64,000 nucleotides of DNA from an uncultured Opitutia bacterium (lineage in GTDB: Bacteria > Verrucomicrobiota > Verrucomicrobiia > Opitutales > Opitutaceae), in assembly GCA_903902745.1 (NCBI GenBank), contig CAIUWA010000009.1, positions 45,550 to 109,549 of the forward strand, given 5' to 3'. Made by a program: the position numbers and the translations under genes. Under the pieces are notes generated by a model that was given only the letters and a program-made list of their open reading frames with translations, searched no databases and was not told the origin of the DNA. Below are positions 26,401 through 34,600 of this stretch, piece after piece (position 1 is the stretch's first letter; each line of letters starts with the position of its first letter).

Positions 26401-27140
26401 CCGCACCCGCGCCCCGCGGCCAGCTTGTGCTCGATGGCACGGATGATTTCTCCTCCAACGAGCGTCTCCAGTTCGAGAAGGAGCTCCTCGGTTTCTACGT
26501 CTCCGGCCACCCGATGAACACCTATGCGGGGCTCACCGACGCCATAGACACCTTCCCCATCGGGGAGTTGTCCCAGCAATCCGACCGCACGGAGTTCCGC
26601 CTCTGCGGCATCGTGTCGAACATCGCGAAAAAACTCTCGAAGAAGGACAACCGCCCCTGGGCCGCCTTCACCCTCGCCACGAAAAGCGCGTCGGCCGCGT
26701 TCAACATGTTTGCCGACGGCTATGCAGCCTGCGGCGCCAGCCTCGCGGAAAACGCCGCCGTGCTCGTCCAGGGCAACATCATCGTCGGCAACGACGGCGC
26801 GCGCATCAATGTGAAGGAATGCTATCCGCTCGACGCCCAAATTGGCGGCCTCGTGCGCAAAATCACGTGGCTCCTCCACCCCGCCCATCCCGAGCTGCCC
26901 GCCTTTCTCCGCCTGTTGCGCGAAACCCTCAACCGGCAAAGCGGCGACACCCGCGTGGAGTTCGCCTTCCTCTTCGAGGATCGCGTCGCCCCGGTCGCCG
27001 AAGCCAGCTCCGCGCTGTCGTGGCGGCTCACGGCCCCCGTTTTCCAGCAGCTCCGCGCCCACCCCGCCGTTGCCGGCGTCCAGTTGGAAACCAAGCGGCT
27101 CGAGCTCAAGCAGGACCGCCGGTGGGCCAAACGGGGTTAG
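23424..27140 (+). CDS. dnaE: DNA polymerase III alpha subunit
   Basis: A 1238-residue replicative polymerase of the DnaE1 class. The PHP domain begins at NFVHLHVHSDYSLLDG (His18, His20). The catalytic acidic motif PPDFDIDF is at about residues 428-435. YQEQVM and GYGFNKSHSAAYA lie in the fingers, a helix-hairpin-helix follows (GLAGIKGVGEL, about 893), and an OB domain lies near 1000-1100. The GTG at 23424 is used; a GTG eight codons later is also possible. Residues 852-881 are encoded by an in-frame 90-bp repeat element just before the IRFGLAGIKGVG segment, where related enzymes have a short connector. Confidence 0.96.
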   Translation: MPPLASSRVPSVDKNFVHLHVHSDYSLLDGCCRIDRLMDRAVELGMGALALTDHGNLYGAIEFYNTAKAKGIKPLVGCELYLVENSRLEKKGRSGSDDEGKSIFHLGLLAKNLTGYQNLLKLVSDAHLKGFYYKPRTDLETLAKYADGLIGFTGCLASLVPQHLLYDRYDEARAACARFVDIFGRENYFVEIQDHGIPEQRKIIPGLLKLAEEMKLKVICTNDVHYVRSQDSGPHDAMLCIQTGAKIDDEKRMRFEGQQFYLKSRDEMAKLFAEVPESVLNTQLVAEMCDLTIPFPKGSERYPKYPLPPEIKTDRAGYLRDLCIAGLKKRYGVDYATPKKAADPALAKVLVERLDFELSIIGKTGFIDYFLVVWDFVDWAKNHGIPVGPGRGSGAGCIVAYVLGITNLDPLRFKLLFERFLNPERVSPPDFDIDFCMRRRGEVIDYVRQKYGNDCVANIITYGTLGAKMVIRDVSRVHNLPYADADRLAKMVPDELNISLEDAVKKSAELRDEVAKNPVAKKIFDQALVLEGMVRNTGKHAAGIIITDRPLEEFVPLTLQEGDVTVQFDMNAVGKLGLLKMDFLGLKTLTVIADAVDNIRRTADPKFDIETIPLDDAKTFVLLNSGRTTGVFQLESGGMQNLCRQIGLSSIDEIVALIALYRPGPMEWIPDYVRGKKDPETVKFPHPLLEEVCRETYGVMVYQEQVMEAAKVIAGYTLGGADMLRRAMGKKDKEAMAAEREKFISGAKKVNGIDEKTSEAIFEILNKFAGYGFNKSHSAAYAILSYQTGYLKANYPVQFMAAMLSSELGNADKVSHFVGECEAMGLKVLGPDVNESREMFTPVFRPNERGGVESSKLKGESQALAPDRTSGLSTFNSQLSTTQTGAIRFGLAGIKGVGELAAQKIIEEREKNGPFTDFEDFASRVDARALNKRVLEHLAKTGAFDFSGASRKKIFDGIDAAMATVASTARDKAAGQHSFLDSLAEEPPRNGHAAPAPRGQLVLDGTDDFSSNERLQFEKELLGFYVSGHPMNTYAGLTDAIDTFPIGELSQQSDRTEFRLCGIVSNIAKKLSKKDNRPWAAFTLATKSASAAFNMFADGYAACGASLAENAAVLVQGNIIVGNDGARINVKECYPLDAQIGGLVRKITWLLHPAHPELPAFLRLLRETLNRQSGDTRVEFAFLFEDRVAPVAEASSALSWRLTAPVFQQLRAHPAVAGVQLETKRLELKQDRRWAKRG
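25977..26066. repeat. Inverted-arm element inserted in frame within dnaE ('TTTCAAC' family)
   Basis: The left arm 25977-26007 (GTTGAGAGTTCAAAGTTGAA...) and right arm 26034-26066 (...CTTTCAACTCTCAACTTTC) are reverse complements with few mismatches. The length is 90 bases, a multiple of three, and it is free of stops in the dnaE frame. It encodes a Ser/Thr/Gln-rich segment (SSKLKGES, then LSTFNSQLST) unlike polymerase sequence. Confidence 0.88.
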
Positions 27141-27143
27141 CCC

Positions 27144-27260
27144 GGTAGGGCGCGGACTCCGCTCCGCGCCGGGAATGTCAGACGATCCCAGATGGAGCTG
27201 CAAATTACTGAATAGAGTCTTGTCCTTGTGCCCGGCGCGGAGCGGAGTCCGCGCCCTACC
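27144..27260. repeat. Perfect 30-bp REPIN-like inverted repeat after dnaE
   Basis: Arms 27144-27173 and 27231-27260 (GGTAGGGCGCGGACTCCGCT...) are exact reverse complements over 30 bp with a 57-base unrelated core. Each arm has a GGTAG foot and an inner hairpin (GCGCGGA.TCCGC-type). It lies three bases after the dnaE stop. Confidence 0.92.
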
Positions 27261-27380
27261 GCGCAAACCGGGAATACCAAGAGTATTTCCCCGAATCACC
27301 GCACCCTCTCATTCGCAGCTTTCCCTTTTTCTGTCTCGGATGCTTGCCGTGAGCGCAGTCGAACGGTTTCGTGATGACCA

Positions 27381-28616
27381 ATGCCCGACCAAGCCATGCT
27401 CAACCACGCCGCCGGCGTCCTCGCGGCCATCTCGTCCGACCAACGAGCGGACACCGCCTTGCGCTTCTACTTCGAGCACCACCGTTATCTCCAACCACCG
27501 GCCAAGCGGGTCATCAGCCAGACCGTCTTCGTCTATTTCCGCTGGCTCTCGTGGCTCGATGCCAAGGCCTCGCCGCAAAAGCGCCTCGAGCAGGCCGTCG
27601 GCATGCACGAGCGCTTCACGGCCGACGCCAAGTCCATCAAGCCCGAGGCCCTCGCCGTCCGAGCCGTTCCCGCCTGGCTCTGGGACGAACTGAGTTTTCC
27701 ACCGGCCGCCGACGCGAACGCGCCCTCCGTAGCTTCAGCGAAGGATGGTTACCTCCGGCAGCTCCAGCGCGATCCCGCCCTGTGGATACGCGCCCGGCCG
27801 GGCCAGGGTGTCGCCCTGGCCAAATCCTTGTTCGCGTGTGAATTCACCGACCGTACGCCCGACGCGCTGCGTTTCACCGGCACCCAGGACCTGTTCAAGA
27901 CCGAGCAGTTCAAGACCGGCGAATTCGAGATCCAAGACCTTGCCTCCCAGCTCGTCAGCCTCGCCGCCGCTCCCAAGCCCGGTGAAAATTGGTGGGACGC
28001 GTGCGCCGGCGAAGGGGGCAAGGCACTCCACCTCGCCGACCTCATGCAGAACAAGGGCGTGGTCTGGGCCACGGATCGGAATGGCAAGCGCATCGACACG
28101 CTCAAGCGCCGCTTCGCCCGGGCGAAGCTTTTCAACTACCGCACGGACTTCTGGGATGGCGGCTCGAAACTTCCGTCCAAGATGAAGTTCGACGGCATCC
28201 TCCTCGACGCCCCGTGCAGCGGCGTCGGCACCTGGCAGCGCAACCCGCATGCGCGTTGGACCACGACGCCCGACGACGTCCGCGAACTTGCCGCGATGCA
28301 GCGTGTCCTGCTGGAAAACGTCTGCAAGTCGCTCAAGCCCGGTGGCCGGCTGATCTACGCCGTCTGCACCCTCACCCGCAGCGAGACCACCGCCGTGGCC
28401 GACGCCTTCACGGCAGCGCATCCGGAGCTGGAGCCGGTTGCGGTGGAGGCCGGCGGCCGGACACCAGACGCCGGGAAATCAAGGGCAAAGGATCATGACT
28501 CGACCGAAGCCGTTCCTCCGGCCTCATGCGTCCGGCCTCCGGCGTCCGGCTTCCTCTGGCCGCATGAACTGAACGCGAACGGCATGTTCATCGCCTCGTG
28601 GAAGCTGAAAAAATAA
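27381..28616 (+). CDS. RsmB/RsmF-type rRNA (cytosine-5) methyltransferase
   Basis: A 411-residue NOL1/NOP2/Sun-family enzyme methylating cytosine C5 in rRNA. An N-terminal NusB-like helical region (about 1-100) precedes the SAM domain (DACAGEGGKALHLADLM near 208). Catalytic cysteines lie in DAPCSGVGTW near 276-285 and in VCTLTR near 330. The protein has two foreign in-frame insertions: a short one at about 116-124 (PSVASAKDG) and a larger one at about 356-391 built of a repeat element. The family-typical ending resumes with FLWPHELNANGMFIA. The gene overlaps the next methyltransferase by 19 bases. Confidence 0.85.
   Translation: MPDQAMLNHAAGVLAAISSDQRADTALRFYFEHHRYLQPPAKRVISQTVFVYFRWLSWLDAKASPQKRLEQAVGMHERFTADAKSIKPEALAVRAVPAWLWDELSFPPAADANAPSVASAKDGYLRQLQRDPALWIRARPGQGVALAKSLFACEFTDRTPDALRFTGTQDLFKTEQFKTGEFEIQDLASQLVSLAAAPKPGENWWDACAGEGGKALHLADLMQNKGVVWATDRNGKRIDTLKRRFARAKLFNYRTDFWDGGSKLPSKMKFDGILLDAPCSGVGTWQRNPHARWTTTPDDVRELAAMQRVLLENVCKSLKPGGRLIYAVCTLTRSETTAVADAFTAAHPELEPVAVEAGGRTPDAGKSRAKDHDSTEAVPPASCVRPPASGFLWPHELNANGMFIASWKLKK
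27724..27751. repeat. Short repeat fragment in frame inside the rRNA methyltransferase gene
   Basis: CCGTAGCTTCAGCGAAGGAT matches the inner phrase of the element at 21912-22002 (CCATAGCTTCAGCGACGGCG). It encodes PSVASAKDG, which interrupts the linker between the N-terminal and catalytic domains. Confidence 0.5.
28447..28552. repeat. Inverted-arm element in frame inside the rRNA methyltransferase gene ('CCGGAC' family)
   Basis: The left arm 28447-28475 (GGCCGGCGGCCGGACACCAG...) and right arm 28515-28552 (...GTCCGGCCTCCGGCGTCC) are imperfect complements of the unit GCCGGACGCCGGAGGCCGG. They translate without stops as a Pro/Arg/Ala-rich segment absent from typical family members. Confidence 0.65.
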
Positions 28617-29383
28617 CGCCGGCGACCGTCCGAGCCGATTTCAACGACCTCCTGGCCGTCGTCCACTACGCCCGCGCCGCGCACCAACTCGGCCTCTGGG
28701 CCTCCGAGCGCATCCTGATCGAGCGGTATTTGCCCGACCGCGGCGCACACCTCCTTGAAGCCGGCTGTGGCGCCGGCCGCGTGACCCTCGGGCTCTGGGC
28801 CCTGGGCTACCATCACCTCACGGCCTTCGACTTCGCCGAGGAGCTCCTCGACCAGGCCCGCAGCCTCGCCGCCGAACGCGGCGCCGACACCGGCCCCACC
28901 GCCATCACCTTCCTTCACGCCGACGCCACCGCTCTCCGGGGGTGTCAACTATTAGTTGATGAAGGGTTTGACGGGGCCCTGTTCATGTTCAACGGGCTGA
29001 TGCAGATTCCCGGGCGGGAGAACCGCCGCACGGCGTTGCGTGAATTCCATCGCGTCTGCCGGCCGGGAGCGCCGCTGATTTTCACGACCCACGACCGGGA
29101 CCACTCGCCCGCCGAGCGCGTGCTCTGGCGCTTCGAGGCCGCCCGGTGGGCATGCGGCGAGCAGGATCCGCGGCTGGTCGAGTATGGCGACCGCTATTTC
29201 GAGGACGAAACCGGCCGCACCTTCATGCACCTGCCCGACCGCGACGAAATCCTGGGCGACCTCGCCGCCACCGGCTGGAACCATGAGTTCGACGCCATGC
29301 GCCGGGAAATCGCCCAAGAGTCCGCGGCGGTGCGCGACTTTTCCGACGAATGCCGGTTTTGGGTCGCCCGAAAGTCCAACTAG
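28598..29383 (+). CDS. Class I SAM-dependent methyltransferase
   Basis: A 261-residue methyltransferase. Motif I LLEAGCGAGRVTL is at about residues 52-64, followed by AFDFAEELLDQA and the GALFMFNGLMQIPG region after a probable catalytic loop. PGAPLIFTTHDRD follows. The substrate is unknown. The start is a GTG at 28598, inside the end of the rRNA methyltransferase gene (19-base overlap), so the pair is probably coupled. A low-GC patch at about 28945-28962 (TCAACTATTAGTTGATG) encodes QLLVDEG and may be another small repeat scar. The TAG stop is the first codon of the repeat element that follows. Confidence 0.75.
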   Translation: MEAEKITPATVRADFNDLLAVVHYARAAHQLGLWASERILIERYLPDRGAHLLEAGCGAGRVTLGLWALGYHHLTAFDFAEELLDQARSLAAERGADTGPTAITFLHADATALRGCQLLVDEGFDGALFMFNGLMQIPGRENRRTALREFHRVCRPGAPLIFTTHDRDHSPAERVLWRFEAARWACGEQDPRLVEYGDRYFEDETGRTFMHLPDRDEILGDLAATGWNHEFDAMRREIAQESAAVRDFSDECRFWVARKSN

Positions 29384-29519
29384 TTTCGCGCAGAGGCACA
29401 AAGGCGCGGAGCAGAGCGACTAAACAGGTAAACCTGACAGCGAGAGGTCTGGCTGCCGCCACCTCTGATTCCTGTGTTTTTGGATTTTATTTGCGCCACT
29501 GCTCCTCTGCGCGAAACCC
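29383..29519. repeat. Inverted-arm element between methyltransferase and hemX ('CGCAGAG' family)
   Basis: The left arm 29383-29418 (GTTTCGCGCAGAGGCACAAA...) and right arm 29490-29519 (...CTGCTCCTCTGCGCGAAACC) are imperfect complements. This is the same family as 255-409. The TAG stop of the upstream gene (29381-29383) runs directly into the left arm. Confidence 0.75.
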
Positions 29520-29573
29520 TCCTCCTTCCCCGCCCCCGCCGTCAGACTTGCTCCGCTTGGTCCAAGGCATAGG

Positions 29574-30434
29574 ATGGCCCTTCGCATGTCCCACGCCCTC
29601 ACCGACCGCCAGTGGCTCTGGATCGCCGCGGAGTTTTACCTCGTGGTGTTCCTGACGGGGACCTACGCGCAGGTGCGCGGGCGGCCGCACTCCTCGGTGT
29701 TCACCTATTTGCTCATGGTGGTGGGCTACTTCTGCCAGCTCATGGGCCTGTACCTGCGCGGCCGCTTGGTCGGCGGGTGCCCGCTCGGAAACTACTTTGA
29801 AATTCTCCAGTTCACGACGTGGTCGGCGACCACGCTCTACCTCGTGATCGGGGTGACGTTCCGCTCGAGCATGCTGGGTTATTTTACCGCCTGCCTCACC
29901 GCGGTGCTCTCGCTGGTCTCTCTTGCGGTCCCGTCGTGGGACGCCGCGCGGCGGACGGACATCTTTGGCGCCAACCCCTGGATCGAATTCCACGCGGCGC
30001 TCGCGCTCTTCAGTTACGGCGTGTTCGCCCTTCTCGCGCTCACGTCGCTGATGTTTTTGCTGCGCAATTATTCACTCAAATCCAAGCACGTCGGCGGCTG
30101 GTTCTCCTTCCTGCCCTCCATCCTCGACCTCGACCACATCGGCGTGCGCCTGCTCGGGGCCGGGCTGGCGCTGCTGACCGTGTCGCTGGGCGTCGGCGCC
30201 GCCTGGTGGCTGCGCAACACGGGATCGGTCGACTGGCCGAAAATTCTCTGCACCGTGGCGGTCTGGGCCGCCTATGCGGTGGTGTTCGGGCTGCGTTCCG
30301 GCCGGAAGCTGCTGGCCGGCCGCTTTGCCTGGACCTGCGTGGCATTGTTTGCCGCCGCGCTGCTCTCCCTCGGCGCCGTCAATGCCAGCCGCCACCCCGC
30401 CACGCCCACCGTGACCGCCCAAGCCACACCATGA
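29574..30434 (+). CDS. CcsA/HemX-type cytochrome c assembly membrane protein
   Basis: A 286-residue integral membrane protein with about eight hydrophobic helices. The segment IEFHAALALFSYGVFALLAL (about 137-156) holds a conserved His and resembles the haem-handling part of the CcmC/CcsA/HemX family. The gene overlaps hemA by four bases (ATGA). A HemX-like protein next to glutamyl-tRNA reductase is a known arrangement, where HemX affects HemA level, but a role in cytochrome c assembly is equally possible. The true start may be the ATG at residue 5 (MSHALT). Confidence 0.75.
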   Translation: MALRMSHALTDRQWLWIAAEFYLVVFLTGTYAQVRGRPHSSVFTYLLMVVGYFCQLMGLYLRGRLVGGCPLGNYFEILQFTTWSATTLYLVIGVTFRSSMLGYFTACLTAVLSLVSLAVPSWDAARRTDIFGANPWIEFHAALALFSYGVFALLALTSLMFLLRNYSLKSKHVGGWFSFLPSILDLDHIGVRLLGAGLALLTVSLGVGAAWWLRNTGSVDWPKILCTVAVWAAYAVVFGLRSGRKLLAGRFAWTCVALFAAALLSLGAVNASRHPATPTVTAQATP

Positions 30435-31534
30435 ACGAAGCCGGGCTGTTTGTCATCGGGGCCACCCACCAGACCGCGCCGCTGGCCGTGCGCGAGCGCC
30501 TTTCGCTCGATGCCGCCGCGGCCGCGGCACTGCACAGCGAGCTCGCCGGTCTGCCCGGCCTGCGCGAATTTGCCCTGCTGAGCACCTGCAACCGCATTGA
30601 ATTCTATGGCGTGGCCGAGACCGCCGAGGCGGCGGCGCGGGTGCAGGCGGCGTTTTGCGCGCGCCAGCGGGTCACGATCGAGGAATTTGAAAAATTCCGC
30701 CTCAGCCTGCGCGGCCTGAACGCGGTGCAACACTTGTTCGAGGTCGCCTCGGGCCTCAACTCGCAGATGCTGGGCGAGACGGAGATTTTCGGCCAGGTGA
30801 AGGAAGCCTACGCGGTTGCGCAGGCGAAGCGGTCCGCCGGCCCGGTGCTCAACCGGGTTTTCCAGAAAACCTTCCAGGCCGCGAAGTTCGCCCGGACGCA
30901 TTCCGCCATCACCGAGGGCCGCGTGAGTGTCGCCAACGTGGCGGTGGAACTCGCGCTCAACATCTTCGGCGGGCTGGCGGACGCACGCATCCTGTTGCTC
31001 GGCGCCGGGGAGATTGGCGAAAAAACCGCCCGGGCTTTCCAAAGCCGCGGGGCCACCGGGCTGACCGTCGCGAGTCGCCGCCTCGAGCAGGCGATGGAGC
31101 TGGCAACGCAACTGCAGGCCAGCGCGCTGCCCTTTGACCAGCGGGAGGCCCGGCTCGCGGACTTCGACGTGGTGGTCGGATCGACGTCAGCGCCCGAGAC
31201 CGTCGTGTCGCACGCCGCGACCGTCGCCGCCATCCGGATGCGTCCCGCCCGGCCGCTGTTTTTCATCGATCTGGCGCTGCCGCGGGACATCGAACCCACC
31301 GTGGCAGGGCTGGAGAATGTGTTCCTCTACAATCTCGACGACCTGGCGAAGATCGCCGAGCAGAACCGGGCGGCCCGCGAGTCGGAAATTGTGAAATGCC
31401 GCGCGTTGCTCAGCGGACGGGCCGTCGCCCTCTGGCAGCAGGTGGAGCCTCACATCGAGGCCATGCGGCCGCCGGGTGAAGTCCGTTCCCGCCCCGCGGA
31501 TCTATCCTCGCCGGACGAGGTATCCTCGGTTTGA
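30431..31534 (+). CDS. hemA: Glutamyl-tRNA reductase
   Basis: A 367-residue enzyme reducing glutamyl-tRNA(Glu) to glutamate-1-semialdehyde with NADPH, the first step of C5-pathway haem synthesis. The catalytic Cys53 is in LLSTCNRIEFYG. The glutamate-recognition block EVASGLNSQMLGETEIFGQV follows at about 101-120. The NADPH domain has LLLGAGEIGEKT near 187-198. The C-terminal dimerisation helices are present but the tail is rather short. The ATG at 30431 overlaps the upstream stop as ATGA. Confidence 0.95.
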   Translation: MNEAGLFVIGATHQTAPLAVRERLSLDAAAAAALHSELAGLPGLREFALLSTCNRIEFYGVAETAEAAARVQAAFCARQRVTIEEFEKFRLSLRGLNAVQHLFEVASGLNSQMLGETEIFGQVKEAYAVAQAKRSAGPVLNRVFQKTFQAAKFARTHSAITEGRVSVANVAVELALNIFGGLADARILLLGAGEIGEKTARAFQSRGATGLTVASRRLEQAMELATQLQASALPFDQREARLADFDVVVGSTSAPETVVSHAATVAAIRMRPARPLFFIDLALPRDIEPTVAGLENVFLYNLDDLAKIAEQNRAARESEIVKCRALLSGRAVALWQQVEPHIEAMRPPGEVRSRPADLSSPDEVSSV

Positions 31535-31577
31535 GCGCAGATTGGCCCGTGGCGGACGACCACAGACTGTTCCGCTC

Positions 31578-31634
31578 GTAGTTCCGGCTTCAGCCGGATT
31601 TCGAAAACCTACCGGCTAAAGCCGGGACAACTAA
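31578..31634. repeat. REPIN-like element between hemA and the hybrid kinase
   Basis: GTAGTTCCGGCTTCAGCCGG at 31578-31597 pairs imperfectly with the complement at 31612-31634 (CCGGCTAAAGCCGGGACAAC). Each arm also forms its own CCGGCT..AGCCGG hairpin and carries a GTAG/GTTAG foot. It lies between two convergent genes. Confidence 0.7.
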
Positions 31635-31671
31635 CCAAGTGTCGCAACCCCAAAGCGGGATGGCCCCCAGC

Positions 31672-34600
31672 CTAGGCTTTCCCGCGCTCGGCCCGCGCCC
31701 GGTCGAGCGCCGCCTCCAGCTCGGCCAGCTTGATGGGCTTGCTGATGTAATCGTCCATTCCGACCTGCAGGCATTTTTCGCGATCGCCCTGCATGGCATT
31801 GGCCGTGATCGCAATGATCCAGGGACGGTCCCGGCGCTCCGGCCATTGTTGCACCAGCTGCCGGGTGGCCTCGAGGCCGTCGAGATGGGGCATTTGCACA
31901 TCCATCAGGATCACATCGTAACTCTGCCGGCGCGCCGCCGCGACCACCTCGTTGCCGTCCGCGGCGACATCCGCCCGGTAGCCCAGTTTGCTGAGCATGA
32001 GGAGGGCTACCCGCTGGTTCACGATGTTGTCCTCGGCGAGGAGTAGCCGGTCGGTCTTGCTGGCCTCGCCAATTTTGGGGACGACGGGGGGAGGAACGAA
32101 GGGATGAGCCGTCGCCTTGCGCATCACGCCCCCGTCCTTCAACAAGGCAGCCAGCACTTCCAGGATTTGGGAAGGCTTGGCCGGCTTGGTGAGATAGGCG
32201 GCGAACAGGCTTTTGTCGGCCACGTGCTCGCGCTGGCCCAGCGAAGAGAGCAGCACCAGCGGCAGCAGCGGAGCTGGACGCAGCCGGCGGATTTCCTGGG
32301 CCAGCATCACCCCATCCATCCCGGGCATATGCATGTCGAGGATGGCGGCATCAAACGGCTGGCTTTCCCGCAGGCAGACCAGTGCCTCGGCGCCCGACGC
32401 CGCGGCCTGCGAGGACATGCCCCAGCCGGCCAGCAGTGAGGTGATGATCCGCCGGTTTGTCGCGTTGTCGTCGACGATGAGCAGGCGCTGGCCGGCGAGG
32501 TTGCCCTTGCCCGCGGTGAGATACGGCCGCGGTTTGCTGGAAACGGGCTCGACCATGACCGTGAAATGGAAGGTCGAGCCCCGGCCCACCTCGCTTTCCA
32601 CCCACATCGTGCCCCCCATCAGCTCGGCCAGGCGCTTGCTGATGGCCAGGCCGAGCCCGGTGCCGCCAAACCGGCGCGTCGTCGAGGCATCAACCTGGGA
32701 AAACGACTGGAAGAGCCGCTGCATCCCCTCGGGGGGAATGCCGATGCCCGTGTCGCGCACCGCAAAACCCAGCTCGATGCGGCCGTCCTCGCGCGGATTC
32801 GCGTGCAGGGCCAGCACGACCTCGCCGGTATCGGTGAACTTCACCGCGTTGCCAAGCAGGTTGACCAGGATCTGGCGGAGGCGCGTGCTGTCGCCGCGCA
32901 CCGTGCCCGGCACGTTGTCCGCAATTTCGTAGAGGAGATCGAGGCGCTTTTCCGCGACGCGGGGCGCGAGCAGGTCCAGCGCGCCCTCGACACACTCCCG
33001 CAGGGCAAAATCCACGCTCTCAAACTCCAGGCGGCCCGACTCGATCTTCGAGAAGTCGAGGATGTCGTTGATGATGGTCAGCAGCGAATCCCCGCTCTGG
33101 CGGATGGTTTCGACGAATTCCTGCTGCTCCTTGGACAGCGGGGAATCGAGCAGCAGCGAGGTCATGCCGATGACGCCGTTCATCGGGGTGCGGATCTCGT
33201 GGCTCATCATGGCGAGAAACTGGCTCTTCGCGAGGCTGGCACGCTCGGCGACTTCCATCGCGGTGCGCAGTTCATCGGCCTGGTGCTTGAGCTCGGTGAC
33301 ATCCACCAGCGTCGCCACCTGCTGGTCGAGACCGGTGGCGGGATCGCGAAAGATGCGGACGGTGAGCACGACCCAGACGATCTCGCCGTCGGGATGGATG
33401 TAGCGTTTTTCCAGCGTGAAGTGGTCGGTTTCGCCGCGCAGCAGCCGCTCCGTCAGCTTGATCTGCCGGGCATTGTCCTCCGGATGAGTGGCCGTGGCGT
33501 ATGCCTCGGGGCTGCGGCTCTTCTCGGCCGGCACGCCGGTGATGCGGGCGTGGGCGGAATTGACGAGATGCGTTTCCCGCTGGTGCCCCACCTGGAACCA
33601 GGAGAGGCCGACCGGCACGAGTTCAAAGATGAAGCGGAAACGGGCCTCCTGCCCGGCCAGTTGCGCCTGCACGCGCTTGAGGTCCGTGATGTCCACGAGC
33701 GCGACCACCTCCTGCACCACGCCGGTGACCGGATCGCGGAAATGACGGACGGTCAGGGCGGTCCAGATGACGGAGCCGTCGGGATGCACGTAGCGTTTCT
33801 CCATCACGTAATGGTCGATCTCCCGTCGGTTGAGCCGTGCGATCAACTCCAGCTGGTGCGGCAGATCCTCGGGATGGGTGGCACGAAGGTGGATGCCGGT
33901 TTCCCGGGCGCGGTCGGCGGAAACCCCGGTGATGCGCTCGTGCGCGCTGTTGACGAGCCGGGTGTCGGCTTGGTCAAGGACGGCCCACGAAAGCCCCACG
34001 GGCACCGCCTCGAAAATAAAACGGAAGCGCTGCTCGTGTCGCATCATGTCCTCCTCCGCGCGCTTGAGGGCGGTGATGTCAACCAGGGTGTAAAGGTCGT
34101 AATTGCCGCCGGTGGAGGCGTCCTTCAGGCGCCGCATCGTGAGGGTGACCCAGACGGTGCTCCTGTCGGAGCGCTGGTAGCGTTTATCCAGGGTGAAGTG
34201 GTCGATCTCACCGCTTTCCACCTTCGCCATCAGCTCCTGCTGGCGCTTCCAGTCGTCGGGATGCGTCATGCGGAAGAAAGTCTGGGCGTCGCCGGATTGC
34301 TCCAGCGGAACGCCCGTGATGCGGGCATGCGCGGGGTTGTGGAGGAAGGTTTTGCCGTCCGCATCGCGCCAGGAAATGCCGACCGGCATCCACTCAAAGA
34401 TGAGGCGGAAGCGCGCCTCCGTGCGTTTCAAATCGTCCGTGATCTGGTCGGCCCGGCCCAGCGCGCAGGCCCGGGCGGCGGCCAGCGCCCACACGAGCAG
34501 GCTGGAGACGATGGCAAACGTCAGTCCCATCCCCAGAATCAGCCAGGGCAGCAGGCGGGCGCGTTCCGCGGCAAACTCCGGGCCCTTTTCCGCGCCCGCA

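Noticed and set aside
28945..28962. TCAACTATTAGTTGATG as an operator or attachment site
   Set aside because: It lies inside the methyltransferase coding frame and is a short imperfect palindrome; it may be a repeat scar, but a regulatory role is not supported.
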